From Syntrophomonadaceae bacterium (GTDB lineage: Bacteria; Bacillota; Dethiobacteria; DTU022), in NCBI GenBank assembly GCA_007127255.1, contig SKZS01000138.1, forward strand, positions 1 to 14,305: a DNA stretch of 14,305 nt, written 5' to 3'. The notes under the pieces are model-generated. The model was given only the letters and a program-made list of their open reading frames with translations, did not search any database and was not told the DNA's origin. The translations under genes and the position numbers were made by a program. Positions 6,912 to 14,245 of this stretch are shown one piece after another. Every line of letters starts with the position of its first letter. Position 1 is the first letter of the stretch.

Positions 6912-7508
6912 TTAACCGCTTTTCAGGGCAAACTGCCAGCCCGCTTCAAAAGCCTGCTTGTTGATATCGACCAGCTTGGCCTTGATTGTCTGTTCCATAA
7001 CATCCAGCCATTTCTTTTTGTCAAAGTCCATGGTTTGCGCCAGGATGCCCAGCAGGAAAGTATTGACCATGCGTGCATTTTTGCTAACCGGATCGATAGA
7101 GAGCGCATCGGCGGCAATCAGGCGTGCTGCCTTGCTTTCAATTTCTTCTAAAATACCGGTAGAATATTCGGTTTGCCCGGTCAGGACCGGCAGCGGTTCC
7201 AGCTCCTGGGTGTTTACGATTACCGTGCCCCGGGGCGAAAGGTAAGGCAGCCAGCGCAGGGCCTCCAGTTTTTCGAATGAAAGCAGGTAATCTCCGTCCG
7301 CCAGGGGAATAAGCGGTGAGTAAACCTTTTCCCCGATGCGCACGTGGGTAATAACGCTTCCGCCCCGCTGGGCCATGCCGTGGGTTTCGGCAGTTTTAAC
7401 ATCGAGACCTTCCGCAATAGCCAGGGCGGCGATAATCCGCCCCGTTAGGATAGTGCCCTGTCCACCGACACCGGCAATTAAAATATCAGTTTTAGACAAT
7501 TTTATCAC
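6912..7508 (-). CDS. iorB: indolepyruvate:ferredoxin oxidoreductase, beta subunit
   Basis: The small subunit of the cytoplasmic enzyme that oxidatively decarboxylates indolepyruvate and other aryl-pyruvates to aryl-acetyl-CoA, reducing ferredoxin. It is the gamma-type domain of 2-oxoacid oxidoreductases, about 198 residues here, with the N-terminal GVGGQGT loop and a conserved AETHGMAQRGGSV segment. The start is taken as the GTG at 7508, which overlaps the end of the alpha-subunit gene by 17 bases. A TTG at 7499 or an ATG at 7538 are alternatives. The overlap implies translational coupling with iorA. It is the last gene of the minus-strand operon. Related beta subunits serve other 2-oxoacids, but pairing with IorA supports this call. 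Confidence 0.92.
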   Translation of the reverse strand: MIKLSKTDILIAGVGGQGTILTGRIIAALAIAEGLDVKTAETHGMAQRGGSVITHVRIGEKVYSPLIPLADGDYLLSFEKLEALRWLPYLSPRGTVIVNTQELEPLPVLTGQTEYSTGILEEIESKAARLIAADALSIDPVSKNARMVNTFLLGILAQTMDFDKKKWLDVMEQTIKAKLVDINKQAFEAGWQFALKSG

Positions 7509-9255
7509 CTGCCTTTTCCTCAGCAGGTTTAATGGCATCGAAACGGCAGAGCTGTTCGCAAAGGCCGCAGGAAGTGCAAATTGTGTTGTTAATTTTTGCT
7601 TTTTCTTCCTTGAGGCTCAGGGCGGGACAGCCCAGCTTTATGCAGGTGCCGCATCCGGTGCATGCTTCCCGGTCAACATACGGCGGAGCTTCAAATGTTG
7701 ACTGTAAAAAGACGCAGGGCCGCCGAACAATAATAACAGACGGCTCTTTCGCCTCTAATTCATCTTTTATGGTTCCCCGCAGTTCTTTCAGGTCGAAGGC
7801 ATCTATTTCCGCTACCCGTTTCACTCCGAGTGCGGAGCACAGGCTTTCCAGGTCAACCCGGGGTGTAGGTTCACCCTGCAGGCTAATTCCCGTCCCCGGG
7901 TGCTGCTGGTGCCCGGTCATTGCCGTGGTGCTGTTATCGAGGATCATAACCGTTATCGGGGCTTTGTTGTAGACAGCATCCAAAAGCGGGGTTATCCCTG
8001 AATGCAGGAAAGTTGAATCGCCGATTACTGCTACCGTGTTTTCGGCTGAATCATGTTTAGCCTTGGCCATACCTAAGGCCAGGCCGATGCTTGCACCCAT
8101 GCAGATGCAGGAATCGATAGATTCCAGGGGAGGCAAGGCGCCTAAAGTGTAGCAGCCGATATCTCCCATTACGTTAAGCTTCAGCTTCTTCAGGGTGTAG
8201 AAGACGCCGCGGTGTGAACAGCCCGGGCACATCACCGGAGGCCTCCCGGGTATTTCGTCGCGCACGGTGATCGGCTCAACTTTTTGGTCCAGGATCTTTT
8301 CGCGGATTATTTCTGCGCCCAGTTCACCGAGCAGCCCGAAAAGCTCCTTGCCACGGACCGGTACGTCTAAATGCATCGCCAGGAGCTGTTCCTCGAAGAA
8401 GGGGTCAAGTTCCTCGATGACAATGATTTGCTCGACCATCGCGGCAAATTCACGAACTTTTCTCTTTGGCAGCGGGTGGCTGAAACCGAGTTTAAGAAAA
8501 CTTGCTTCGGGTAAGGCTTCGCGTGCATATTGATAAGCGACCCCGCTGCAGACTATACCTATTTCCTTTGATCCCTGCTCAATCCGATTCAGGGGGCTTT
8601 TCTCCGCTTCCTCCTGCAGGGCCAGCAAGCGTTCTTCCACCAGCGGGTGGCGCAGGCGGGCAAAACCGGGCAGCATTACATACTTGGCCGGGTTCTTTTT
8701 GAAGCCTTTTACTTCATGTTCTTTTCGTTCACCCGGAATAACGGTGCTGCGAGAATGAGATATGCGGGTGGTGCTGCGCAGTATTACGGGAGTATCGAAT
8801 TTTTCACTGATCTCCAGGGCAGCAATCACATAATCTTTTGCTTCCTGGCTGTCGGAAGGCTCCAGCAGGGGAATTTTTGCAAAGCGGGCATAGTGCCGGT
8901 TGTCCTGCTCGTTCTGTGAACTGTGCATGCCCGGGTCATCGGCAGAAACTAAGACCAGACCTCCGCCAACACCCGTGTAGGAGAGGGTCAGCAGGGGATC
9001 GGCCGCCACATTAACCCCGACGTGCTTCATCGCTGCCAGGACTCGCGCTCCTTCCATCGAGGCCCCTATGGCTACTTCCAAAGCTGTCTTCTCATTGGGC
9101 GACCAGTTGCAATCTACCTCCTCGTAGAGAGCCAGATTTTCAAGGATTTCCGTGCTCGGCGTGCCCGGATAGGCGGTTCCCACTGTAACCCCGCCCTCGT
9201 AGGCTCCGCGAGCAATAGCCTCGTTGCCGGTCATTATCAGTCGTTTAGCATTCAA
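7492..9255 (-). CDS. iorA: indolepyruvate:ferredoxin oxidoreductase, alpha subunit
   Basis: The large catalytic subunit, about 587 residues. It has an N-terminal pyrimidine-binding domain (TGNEAIARGAYEGG; AYPGTPSTEI), a central domain, and a thiamine diphosphate-binding domain with MCPGCSHRG, GDIGCYTLG and the GDSTFLHSG to DNSTTAMTG segment. The C-terminal ferredoxin module has two cysteine sets: 532, 535, 538, 543 and 560, 563, 566, 570. The start is set at the TTG at 9255, with a GAGAGGA ribosome site upstream and the usual family N-terminus. The frame remains open to an ATG at 9351, but those extra 32 residues are not family-like. It makes aryl-acetyl-CoA from phenylpyruvate, hydroxyphenylpyruvate or indolepyruvate, and the upstream PaaK works on the same compounds. 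Confidence 0.95.
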   Translation of the reverse strand: MNAKRLIMTGNEAIARGAYEGGVTVGTAYPGTPSTEILENLALYEEVDCNWSPNEKTALEVAIGASMEGARVLAAMKHVGVNVAADPLLTLSYTGVGGGLVLVSADDPGMHSSQNEQDNRHYARFAKIPLLEPSDSQEAKDYVIAALEISEKFDTPVILRSTTRISHSRSTVIPGERKEHEVKGFKKNPAKYVMLPGFARLRHPLVEERLLALQEEAEKSPLNRIEQGSKEIGIVCSGVAYQYAREALPEASFLKLGFSHPLPKRKVREFAAMVEQIIVIEELDPFFEEQLLAMHLDVPVRGKELFGLLGELGAEIIREKILDQKVEPITVRDEIPGRPPVMCPGCSHRGVFYTLKKLKLNVMGDIGCYTLGALPPLESIDSCICMGASIGLALGMAKAKHDSAENTVAVIGDSTFLHSGITPLLDAVYNKAPITVMILDNSTTAMTGHQQHPGTGISLQGEPTPRVDLESLCSALGVKRVAEIDAFDLKELRGTIKDELEAKEPSVIIVRRPCVFLQSTFEAPPYVDREACTGCGTCIKLGCPALSLKEEKAKINNTICTSCGLCEQLCRFDAIKPAEEKAGDKIV

Positions 9256-9364
9256 AGCTTTGTTCCTCTCTTTCTGCGTACTAAGGTTGATCTTGCTACT
9301 AGATATTCTCTGTTTCCGGCTGCATAAATATGCCCGCCGGGGACAGCGCATTAAAAATTAACCT

Positions 9365-10651
9365 TTACTCTTCAACCGCAAAGATTCTTTTTGCCTTGCC
9401 CGTTGTCCGTTCGAGCGATTTAGGTTCCATCAGTTTAACCCTTGGGGCCAGGGAGAGGGTGGAACGCAGGCGCTGACGAATCCGGTTGTCCAACGCTTCC
9501 AATTCCTTGAAGCTGTCGGTAAAGCCTTCCGGGGTCAGCTCAATCTGGACCTCCAGGTCCTTAATAAATCCTTTTTCTTTTTTAAGCACCAGGCAGTAAT
9601 GGGGGGACACTTCACGGAAACCGGCCAATACTTCTTCAATTTGTGACGGGAATACATTTACACCCTTGATGATAATCATGTCATCACTGCGACCAGTGAT
9701 ATAATCCATGCGGCGGGTAGTCCTTCCACACAGGCAGGGTTCTGCAATCAATCGTGTAATATCACCGGTCCGGTAGCGCAGCACGGGGAAGGCCTCTTTG
9801 AACATCGGGGTTAAAACAAGTTCGCCTTTTTCTCCGTCCGCCAGGGATTTGCCGCTCTGCGGGTCAATAATTTCCGGGTAGTAAACATCCTCTAAAATAT
9901 GCATGCCGGCGGTTTCGAGGCATTCGCCGGATATGCCGGGGCCGACCACCTCGGTCAGCCCGTAATTGAGGGTTGCTTTCAAGCCCCACTGGCTTTCGAT
10001 GTCTTCGCGCATTGCATCCGAACAGGGCTCTCCGCCGAAAAGACCGATCCGTAAACCGAAATCTCTGGGGTTGTAGCCCAGTTCGCGCGCGATTTCAGCC
10101 ATGTAGATTGCGAATGAAGGAGTGCTGACCAGCACGCTGGTCTGGAAATCCTGCATCAGGGACAGCTGACGCTCCGTGTTACCGCTCGAAAAGGGAACCA
10201 CGGTGGCGCCCAGCCTTTCCAGCCCGTAATGCAGGCCAAATCCACCGGTAAAGAGGCCGTAACCGAATGAAACCTGGGCGATATCTTTAGAGGTTACACC
10301 GGCCATTTCGCAAATGCGCGCCACTCCTTCAGCCCAGCAATCCAGGTCTGCCCTGGTATAGCCGGCCACGATCGGCTTGCCGGTTGTCCCCGAAGAAGCA
10401 TGAATACGCAGGATCTCTTCCAGGGGTACTGCAGCCATTCCGTAGGGATAAGCCTGTCGCAGGTCGTTTTTCGTCGTAAACGGAACCCTGGCATAGTCGG
10501 CAGGTGTTTTAATTTGTTCCGGCTTTAAGTTGTTTTCATCAAAAACCCGGCGATAAAAAGGACTGTTTTGGTAGGCATAATTAAGCGCCTGCTGCAGGCC
10601 TTTTCCCTGCCGGGTAGAAAATTCTTCAACACTGTAAAAATCGCTTTGCAT
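9365..10651 (-). CDS. paaK: phenylacetate-CoA ligase
   Basis: A 428-residue AMP-forming ligase of the ANL superfamily that joins phenylacetate or a related aryl-acetate to coenzyme A. Motifs seen: SSGTTGKP (residues 86-93, phosphate loop), YGLTE (230-234), YRTGD (293-297), and the C-terminal lysine region TTGKAKR around K419. The length is normal for the PaaK family. A GGGAGTGG ribosome site lies before the ATG. It is 24 bases after the ACT protein gene and upstream of iorA, a pairing common in anaerobes that ferment aromatic amino acids. There it may act in either direction, activating aryl-acetate or recovering energy from aryl-acetyl-CoA; the direction is inference. Confidence 0.94.
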   Translation of the reverse strand: MQSDFYSVEEFSTRQGKGLQQALNYAYQNSPFYRRVFDENNLKPEQIKTPADYARVPFTTKNDLRQAYPYGMAAVPLEEILRIHASSGTTGKPIVAGYTRADLDCWAEGVARICEMAGVTSKDIAQVSFGYGLFTGGFGLHYGLERLGATVVPFSSGNTERQLSLMQDFQTSVLVSTPSFAIYMAEIARELGYNPRDFGLRIGLFGGEPCSDAMREDIESQWGLKATLNYGLTEVVGPGISGECLETAGMHILEDVYYPEIIDPQSGKSLADGEKGELVLTPMFKEAFPVLRYRTGDITRLIAEPCLCGRTTRRMDYITGRSDDMIIIKGVNVFPSQIEEVLAGFREVSPHYCLVLKKEKGFIKDLEVQIELTPEGFTDSFKELEALDNRIRQRLRSTLSLAPRVKLMEPKSLERTTGKAKRIFAVEE

Positions 10652-10675
10652 CTGTTTCCACTCCCGTTACTGCGT

Positions 10676-11104
10676 TTAGAAAGTATAGATTCGCTCTTCG
10701 CCGACAATCGGCACATTGTTCTTCTTGAGGACCTCCAGGGCATCGTTAATTCTTTCCACGCGCATCATTATAATGGCATTGCTGGTTGGCTTTTCAATGA
10801 AGGAATAGAGATACTCGATATTAATGCCCTCTGCTTCCAGGTAAGAGAGGATCTTGGCCAGGCCTCCGGGGGTGTCCGGCACCTCCATGGCGATTACCTC
10901 GGTTGCCGTAGCCATTACTTCCTTATCCTTCAACTCGGTAAGCGCTTTATCCGGCTGGTCGACAATCATTCTCAAAATACCGAAGTCTGAAGTGTCGGCT
11001 ATAGAAAGACCCCGGATATTTATTCCCGCCTCTCCGAGCACCTGGGCCACCCTGATCAATCGTCCCGATTTATTCTCGAGAAAAACCGAAATCTGCTTAA
11101 TCAT
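10676..11104 (-). CDS. tandem ACT-domain protein
   Basis: A 142-residue protein made of two ACT domains (about 1-68 and 69-142), small-molecule binding modules that usually sense amino acids. The first opens with ISVFLENKSGRL and AGINIRGLSI, the second with VPDTPGGLAKIL and INIEYLYSF. There is no catalytic or DNA-binding domain. It heads the operon with paaK and iorAB and is often found beside them, so it probably senses an aromatic amino acid or keto acid and modulates an enzyme of the pathway; this is inference. A strong GGGAGGTAA ribosome site precedes the ATG. Confidence 0.9.
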   Translation of the reverse strand: MIKQISVFLENKSGRLIRVAQVLGEAGINIRGLSIADTSDFGILRMIVDQPDKALTELKDKEVMATATEVIAMEVPDTPGGLAKILSYLEAEGINIEYLYSFIEKPTSNAIIMMRVERINDALEVLKKNNVPIVGEERIYTF

Positions 11105-11421
11105 TTGCCTTACCTCCCAGTACTGCAGATTTATTAAATGCGTGCTTATTTATTCCCGCGGATAGTATTTTTATCTTACGCGGGTCCAATTATTCCCCGT
11201 CCCCGATTTTATTTTGTTTAGCGCCAGCTTAAGCACAAAATTTAATATTCAATAAAGAACAATCACTTTCCTGCCCGGCTGGAGAAATAGTTGCCCGAGA
11301 GGTTGATTTTGCCTGGAGAATATATAATAAATAACAGGGGACTATCGATCGGACTTAGAATGTTATATATAATAGACGATATAGACGAAATTTAATTAGA
11401 GCAGGTTAAATCTATGTAAAA
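11105..11421. other. divergent intergenic region
   Basis: This AT-rich 317 bp gap separates the minus-strand aromatic-acid operon from the plus-strand radical SAM gene, so both upstream regions lie here. It contains a six-pair inverted repeat CCCGCG/CGCGGG (11155-11160 and 11179-11184) within the expected leader of the ACT gene, and several TATAAT-like boxes towards the right end. No convincing minus-strand promoter or small gene was found. Confidence 0.6.
11303..11330 (+). promoter_or_regulatory. possible promoter for the radical SAM gene
   Basis: TTGATT (11303-11308) is followed after 16 bases by TAATAA (11325-11330); an overlapping TATAAT gives a spacing of only 14. Another isolated TATAAT at 11368-11373 is nearer the gene but lacks a good -35 box. 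The region is AT-rich, so such boxes are expected by chance. Confidence 0.3.
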
Positions 11422-12366
11422 GTGGTGATCGGGTTGCTGTTTCGCGGTAAAAAGGGAGCTCAAGACAACAATACCCCTGCGTATTTGCAAATTACCTCGG
11501 CAGAGAGGCAAGAACGCATTGAAAAGTTTTACAGGATAATGGAAAAATGCACACTCTGTCCCCGCAGTTGTCATGTAGACAGGATGGAAGGAGAGAGGGG
11601 TAAGTGCGGTGCGGCAGAAAGCCTGCTTATCAGCAGCGTTGGACCGCACTTCGGCGAAGAACGCGAACTTGTCGGTTCCGGTGGTTCCGGTACAATATTT
11701 TTCATGAACTGTAATCTGAGGTGTATATTCTGCCAGAACTGGACGATCAGCCACGGGGCTGAGCGTGGAGAAAATGTTTCAGTTGATCAACTGGCTGCCG
11801 TTATGCTCAACCTGCAAAAACAGGGCTGCAGCAATATCAATTTGGTCAGTCCTACCCCCTACCTTTACCAGATTACGGCAGCCATAGATCTGGCCGCCGA
11901 TCAGGGCTTGCGCCTGCCGGTAGTATATAACTGCGGAGGCTACGAATCTGTAGACTCTTTGCGAATCCTGGAAGGTTTTATCGATATCTACATGCCCGAT
12001 GCCAAGTTTGCCTCCGATAGTATCGGGGCTCGCTATACTGATGTGGAAGATTATTTTACCCGGCTGCGGGAAAGTTTAAAAGAGATGCAGCGCCAGGTCG
12101 GCGATCTTGAAATAGACCCGGCCGGGCTCGCCTACAGGGGCCTTTTAATCCGGCACCTGGTCATGCCCGAAAACCTGGCCGAAAGCGAAAAAATGGCCCG
12201 ATTTTTAAAAAAAGAAATATCGGCGTCCTGCGCCGTTAACGTGATGGCCCAGTATTACCCTGTTCATCAAGCAGACAAGCATCCGCCTCTGGACAGGAGG
12301 ATCACCTCTGAAGAATATATAACTGCCCGCGAAGCATTTCACAGGGAGGGTCATCGCCTGCTCTGA
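11422..12366 (+). CDS. PflX-type (COG1313) radical SAM protein
   Basis: A 314-residue protein of the putative pyruvate formate-lyase activating enzyme family PflX. The radical SAM cluster motif is CNLRCIFC (C97, C101, C104), followed by QNWTIS. Upstream is a second cysteine group (C43, C46, C50, C62) characteristic of this family. NINLVSPTPY, VVYNCGGYES and DIYMPDAKF follow as expected. The true substrate of the family is not established and it should not be assumed to activate pyruvate formate-lyase; no such lyase gene is nearby. The start is a GTG at 11422 with only a weak ribosome site; a TTG at 11434 behind GGTGATCGGG is possible. The first 30 residues are not conserved-looking. Confidence 0.87.
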   Translation: MVIGLLFRGKKGAQDNNTPAYLQITSAERQERIEKFYRIMEKCTLCPRSCHVDRMEGERGKCGAAESLLISSVGPHFGEERELVGSGGSGTIFFMNCNLRCIFCQNWTISHGAERGENVSVDQLAAVMLNLQKQGCSNINLVSPTPYLYQITAAIDLAADQGLRLPVVYNCGGYESVDSLRILEGFIDIYMPDAKFASDSIGARYTDVEDYFTRLRESLKEMQRQVGDLEIDPAGLAYRGLLIRHLVMPENLAESEKMARFLKKEISASCAVNVMAQYYPVHQADKHPPLDRRITSEEYITAREAFHREGHRLL

Positions 12367-12462
12367 TCAAAAGGGGCGCGCAGGCACTAAAAAAAGGGGC
12401 GTGCCGAAAACCCCTCGGGAAAAGCGGTTGAGTCTGTTCGGAAGTTTTATTAGCCGGGGTAG

Positions 12463-12491
12463 TTGACCCTCAAAAAGTGCTGGTGTAGAAT
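12463..12491 (+). promoter_or_regulatory. sigma-A promoter for thioredoxin
   Basis: TTGACC (12463-12468) and TAGAAT (12486-12491) are exactly 17 bases apart, five of six matches to consensus in each. This puts transcription start near 12498, about 42 bases before the thioredoxin start codon. The rest of 12367-12539 is GC-rich with small inverted repeats but no clear plus-strand terminator for the preceding gene. Confidence 0.7.
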
Positions 12492-12539
12492 TATTTTAGA
12501 CAAAAGCAAGGATGCATTTAAACGAAGGAGGAGTTTAAT

Positions 12540-12866
12540 TTGGCAGGTGCAGTAAAAGAAATCAGTGAGTCTCAATTCGATCAAGAAGTAATTAAGGAAA
12601 CAGTGCCCGTCCTGGTGGATTTTTGGGCACCCTGGTGTGGTCCCTGTAAAATGCTCGGTCCCGTTCTGGAAGAACTGGCTGCGGATAAAAGCGGTGCTCT
12701 GAAAATAGTTAAGGTCAATGTCGATGAAAACCCTGACCTGGCCCAGAAGTTTGAAGTTATGGGTATACCGTCAATGTTTCTTTTTAAAGGCGGCGAAGTT
12801 GTAGACAGCTTTACCGGGGCGATGAACAAGCAGGCCTTGACTGAAAAAGTCGAGAAGCACATTTAG
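12540..12866 (+). CDS. trxA: thioredoxin
   Basis: A 108-residue cytoplasmic thiol-disulfide oxidoreductase of normal thioredoxin length. The active site is WCGPC (residues 32-36) after VLVDFWAP, and the cis-proline is P77 in GIPSMFLF. The start is a TTG at 12540, six bases after a near-perfect AAGGAGGAG ribosome site (12525-12533). It has its own promoter and is followed by a perfect 13 bp hairpin, so it is probably transcribed alone. No thioredoxin reductase gene is in the window. In anaerobes of this type thioredoxin may also supply electrons to selenoprotein reductases, but none is seen nearby. Confidence 0.96.
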   Translation: MAGAVKEISESQFDQEVIKETVPVLVDFWAPWCGPCKMLGPVLEELAADKSGALKIVKVNVDENPDLAQKFEVMGIPSMFLFKGGEVVDSFTGAMNKQALTEKVEKHI

Positions 12867-12880
12867 CCTGAACAGTAATC

Positions 12881-12924
12881 ATAAGTGTACGAATTAAGGT
12901 ATTTTAACCGGTTCGTACACTTAT
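12881..12924 (+). terminator. long hairpin after thioredoxin, possible terminator
   Basis: Perfect 13 bp arms (ATAAGTGTACGAA at 12881-12893 and its complement at 12912-12924) enclose an 18-base loop, 14 bases after the thioredoxin stop. The downstream sequence is AT-rich but has no clean T-run, so it could stabilise the mRNA end or be a palindromic repeat or protein-binding site instead of a true terminator. Confidence 0.5.
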
Positions 12925-12950
12925 TATCATTTATAATGTAACAAGATAAT

Positions 12951-13012
12951 GTAATAATTGCTGCCGTAAGGTAATAAGTGCTGTTGCGAAATAAAATAGT
13001 CGCTGTCGCAAG
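12951..13012. repeat. three degenerate ~20 bp tandem units
   Basis: Units at 12951-12970, 12971-12990 and 12991-13012 share a GTAATAA...GCTG..G pattern; the first two match at 14 of 20 positions. Units two and three also contain a six-base inverted pair, TTGCGA (12984-12989) and its complement (13006-13011). No gene is seen in the surrounding 12925-13125. Confidence 0.4.
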
Positions 13013-13137
13013 ATCCGAAACGGGCAGCAAAATATTTTCATAAACAGATAGATATTGCATTAACCGGCAGGAAATCGCTTCCATACGGAGAACAACATAA
13101 AATAGATAAAATATTCCGAAAGGATGTGTTGTTAGCC

Positions 13138-13392
13138 ATGGAGCGACAGCTTATCGGCCAGGTTACTCATTACTACAGCAAGATAGGTGTGGCAATAATC
13201 CTGCTCGAAGAAATGCTTCAAGCAGGAGATAAAATCGCCGTCGTCGGTTCTACCACTGACCTTGAACAGGATGTAAAATCAATGCAGGTAGAACATCAAA
13301 ATATTGAGGAAGCGAAAAAAGGTGACCTGGTCGGCCTGAAAGTTAAAGATAAGGTAAGGGAAGGCGATGCAGTCTACAAGCTCTTTAAATAA
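13138..13392 (+). CDS. small translation elongation factor-like protein (EF-Tu domain 2 fold)
   Basis: An 84-residue protein that is almost entirely one beta-barrel of the EF-Tu/IF-2 domain 2 type, with the patterns GQVTHYYSKIGVAI, LQAGDKIAVVG, VKSMQVEH, AKKGDLVGLKV and VREGDAVYK. It has no GTPase domain. Proteins like this are annotated as translation elongation factor-like in anaerobic bacteria and archaea, and their role is unknown. The start is uncertain: the ATG at 13138 gives the N-terminus expected for the family, but the ribosome site GAAAGGA (13118-13124) suits an in-frame TTG at 13129 better, and a GTG at 13126 is also possible. The stop codon lies inside the 39 bp dispersed repeat. 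Confidence 0.82.
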   Translation: MERQLIGQVTHYYSKIGVAIILLEEMLQAGDKIAVVGSTTDLEQDVKSMQVEHQNIEEAKKGDLVGLKVKDKVREGDAVYKLFK

Positions 13393-13426
13393 GTTAAAAA
13401 GGTGTCAGAGACAATTTTAACTTATT
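13388..13426. repeat. 39 bp palindromic dispersed repeat, copy 2
   Basis: Matches copy 1 (2711-2749) at 37 of 39 positions, in the same orientation relative to the upstream gene. The arms here are 12 bp perfect (AATAAGTTAAAA and its complement). It covers the stop codon of the EF-like gene at 13390-13392 and so has been co-opted as the end of that reading frame or inserted at it. Confidence 0.85.
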
Positions 13427-13465
13427 GGGCTTTGTTGATAGAAGATAAGCTTTACGGGTGATCAA

Positions 13466-14245
13466 TTGGAGCGAAATGGTCATAAAAATGAACAGCACCC
13501 TCCCATGATGGTTGAGGATGCAGGGGATATTGATGTAAAAGAAAGCAGTAACCAGGCCCTGATCGGTATGGTCAGGGCTGTTCCGATCATGCTTGGCTAT
13601 TTACCGATCGGCCTCGCTTTCGGTGTTCTTGCTTCCACTGCAGGCTTGAGTATTTACAGTGCAGTGGCCATGTCTGTTTTTGTCTTTGCCGGCTCATCGC
13701 AGCTGATTTCGGTGGGCCTGATCGATACGGGAGCCGGGGTGGCAGCAATTACAATGACGGTTTTCCTGGTGAACCTGCGCCACATGTTGATGAGCGCTTA
13801 CCTGGCGCCTCATCTCGGCCGTATGAATACCTGGCAGCAGGTTCTTTTCAGCTATGAAATAACCGACGAATCCTTTGCCGTCCATTCTGCTTATTTTCGC
13901 CGCCAGGGAGTTCCGGCACCCGCACAGCTATTTGGTGTCAACATGTCGGCGCACCTGGCCTGGATAATCGGCACTTTTCTCGGTGCCTGGCTCGGTGTTT
14001 ACCTTACTTTCGATATTGAAGCCTACGGCGTCGATTATGCCCTTCCGTCCATGTTCATTGCTCTTTTAGTGATGCAGATTGAAAAAAAAGATCACGTGGT
14101 TATCGCTGTTTTAGCAGCCTTCCTGGGTCTGATATTTTACCTTGCCGGTATGAGCCAGCTCTACATCATCCTGGCCACAGTTATAGCTGCGACTGTCGGA
14201 GTGTTAATAAAACCTGCAGGGCAGCAGCCTGACAATACCTCTTAG
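13466..14245 (+). CDS. AzlC-family branched-chain amino acid permease subunit
   Basis: A 259-residue inner-membrane protein of the AzlC family, the large subunit of an exporter of branched-chain amino acids or their analogues. Family patterns seen are GYLPIGLAFG, VFAGSSQ and NLRHMLMSAYLAPHL, plus several hydrophobic helices to the C-terminus. The first 25-30 residues are a polar extension before the first helix. The start is a TTG at 13466 with a weak GGGTG site; ATGs at 13506 and 13509 are possible and would remove most of this extension. The usual small partner AzlD is not seen in the 60 bases left after the stop; it could lie beyond the window. Confidence 0.9.
   Translation: MERNGHKNEQHPPMMVEDAGDIDVKESSNQALIGMVRAVPIMLGYLPIGLAFGVLASTAGLSIYSAVAMSVFVFAGSSQLISVGLIDTGAGVAAITMTVFLVNLRHMLMSAYLAPHLGRMNTWQQVLFSYEITDESFAVHSAYFRRQGVPAPAQLFGVNMSAHLAWIIGTFLGAWLGVYLTFDIEAYGVDYALPSMFIALLVMQIEKKDHVVIAVLAAFLGLIFYLAGMSQLYIILATVIAATVGVLIKPAGQQPDNTS

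Noticed and set aside
9256..9351. N-terminal extension of the alpha subunit to the ATG at 9351
   Set aside because: The extra 32 residues are basic and not like the family, and a better ribosome site precedes the TTG at 9255.
11155..11215. T-box-like leader ahead of the ACT-paaK-ior operon
   Set aside because: The TGGACCCGCG stretch only loosely resembles the T-box core, and no terminator T-run or specifier stem is visible.
12367..12462. Terminator after the radical SAM gene
   Set aside because: Small GC-rich inverted repeats are present, but no stem is followed by a T-run on the plus strand; a weak one exists only on the minus strand, where no gene needs it.
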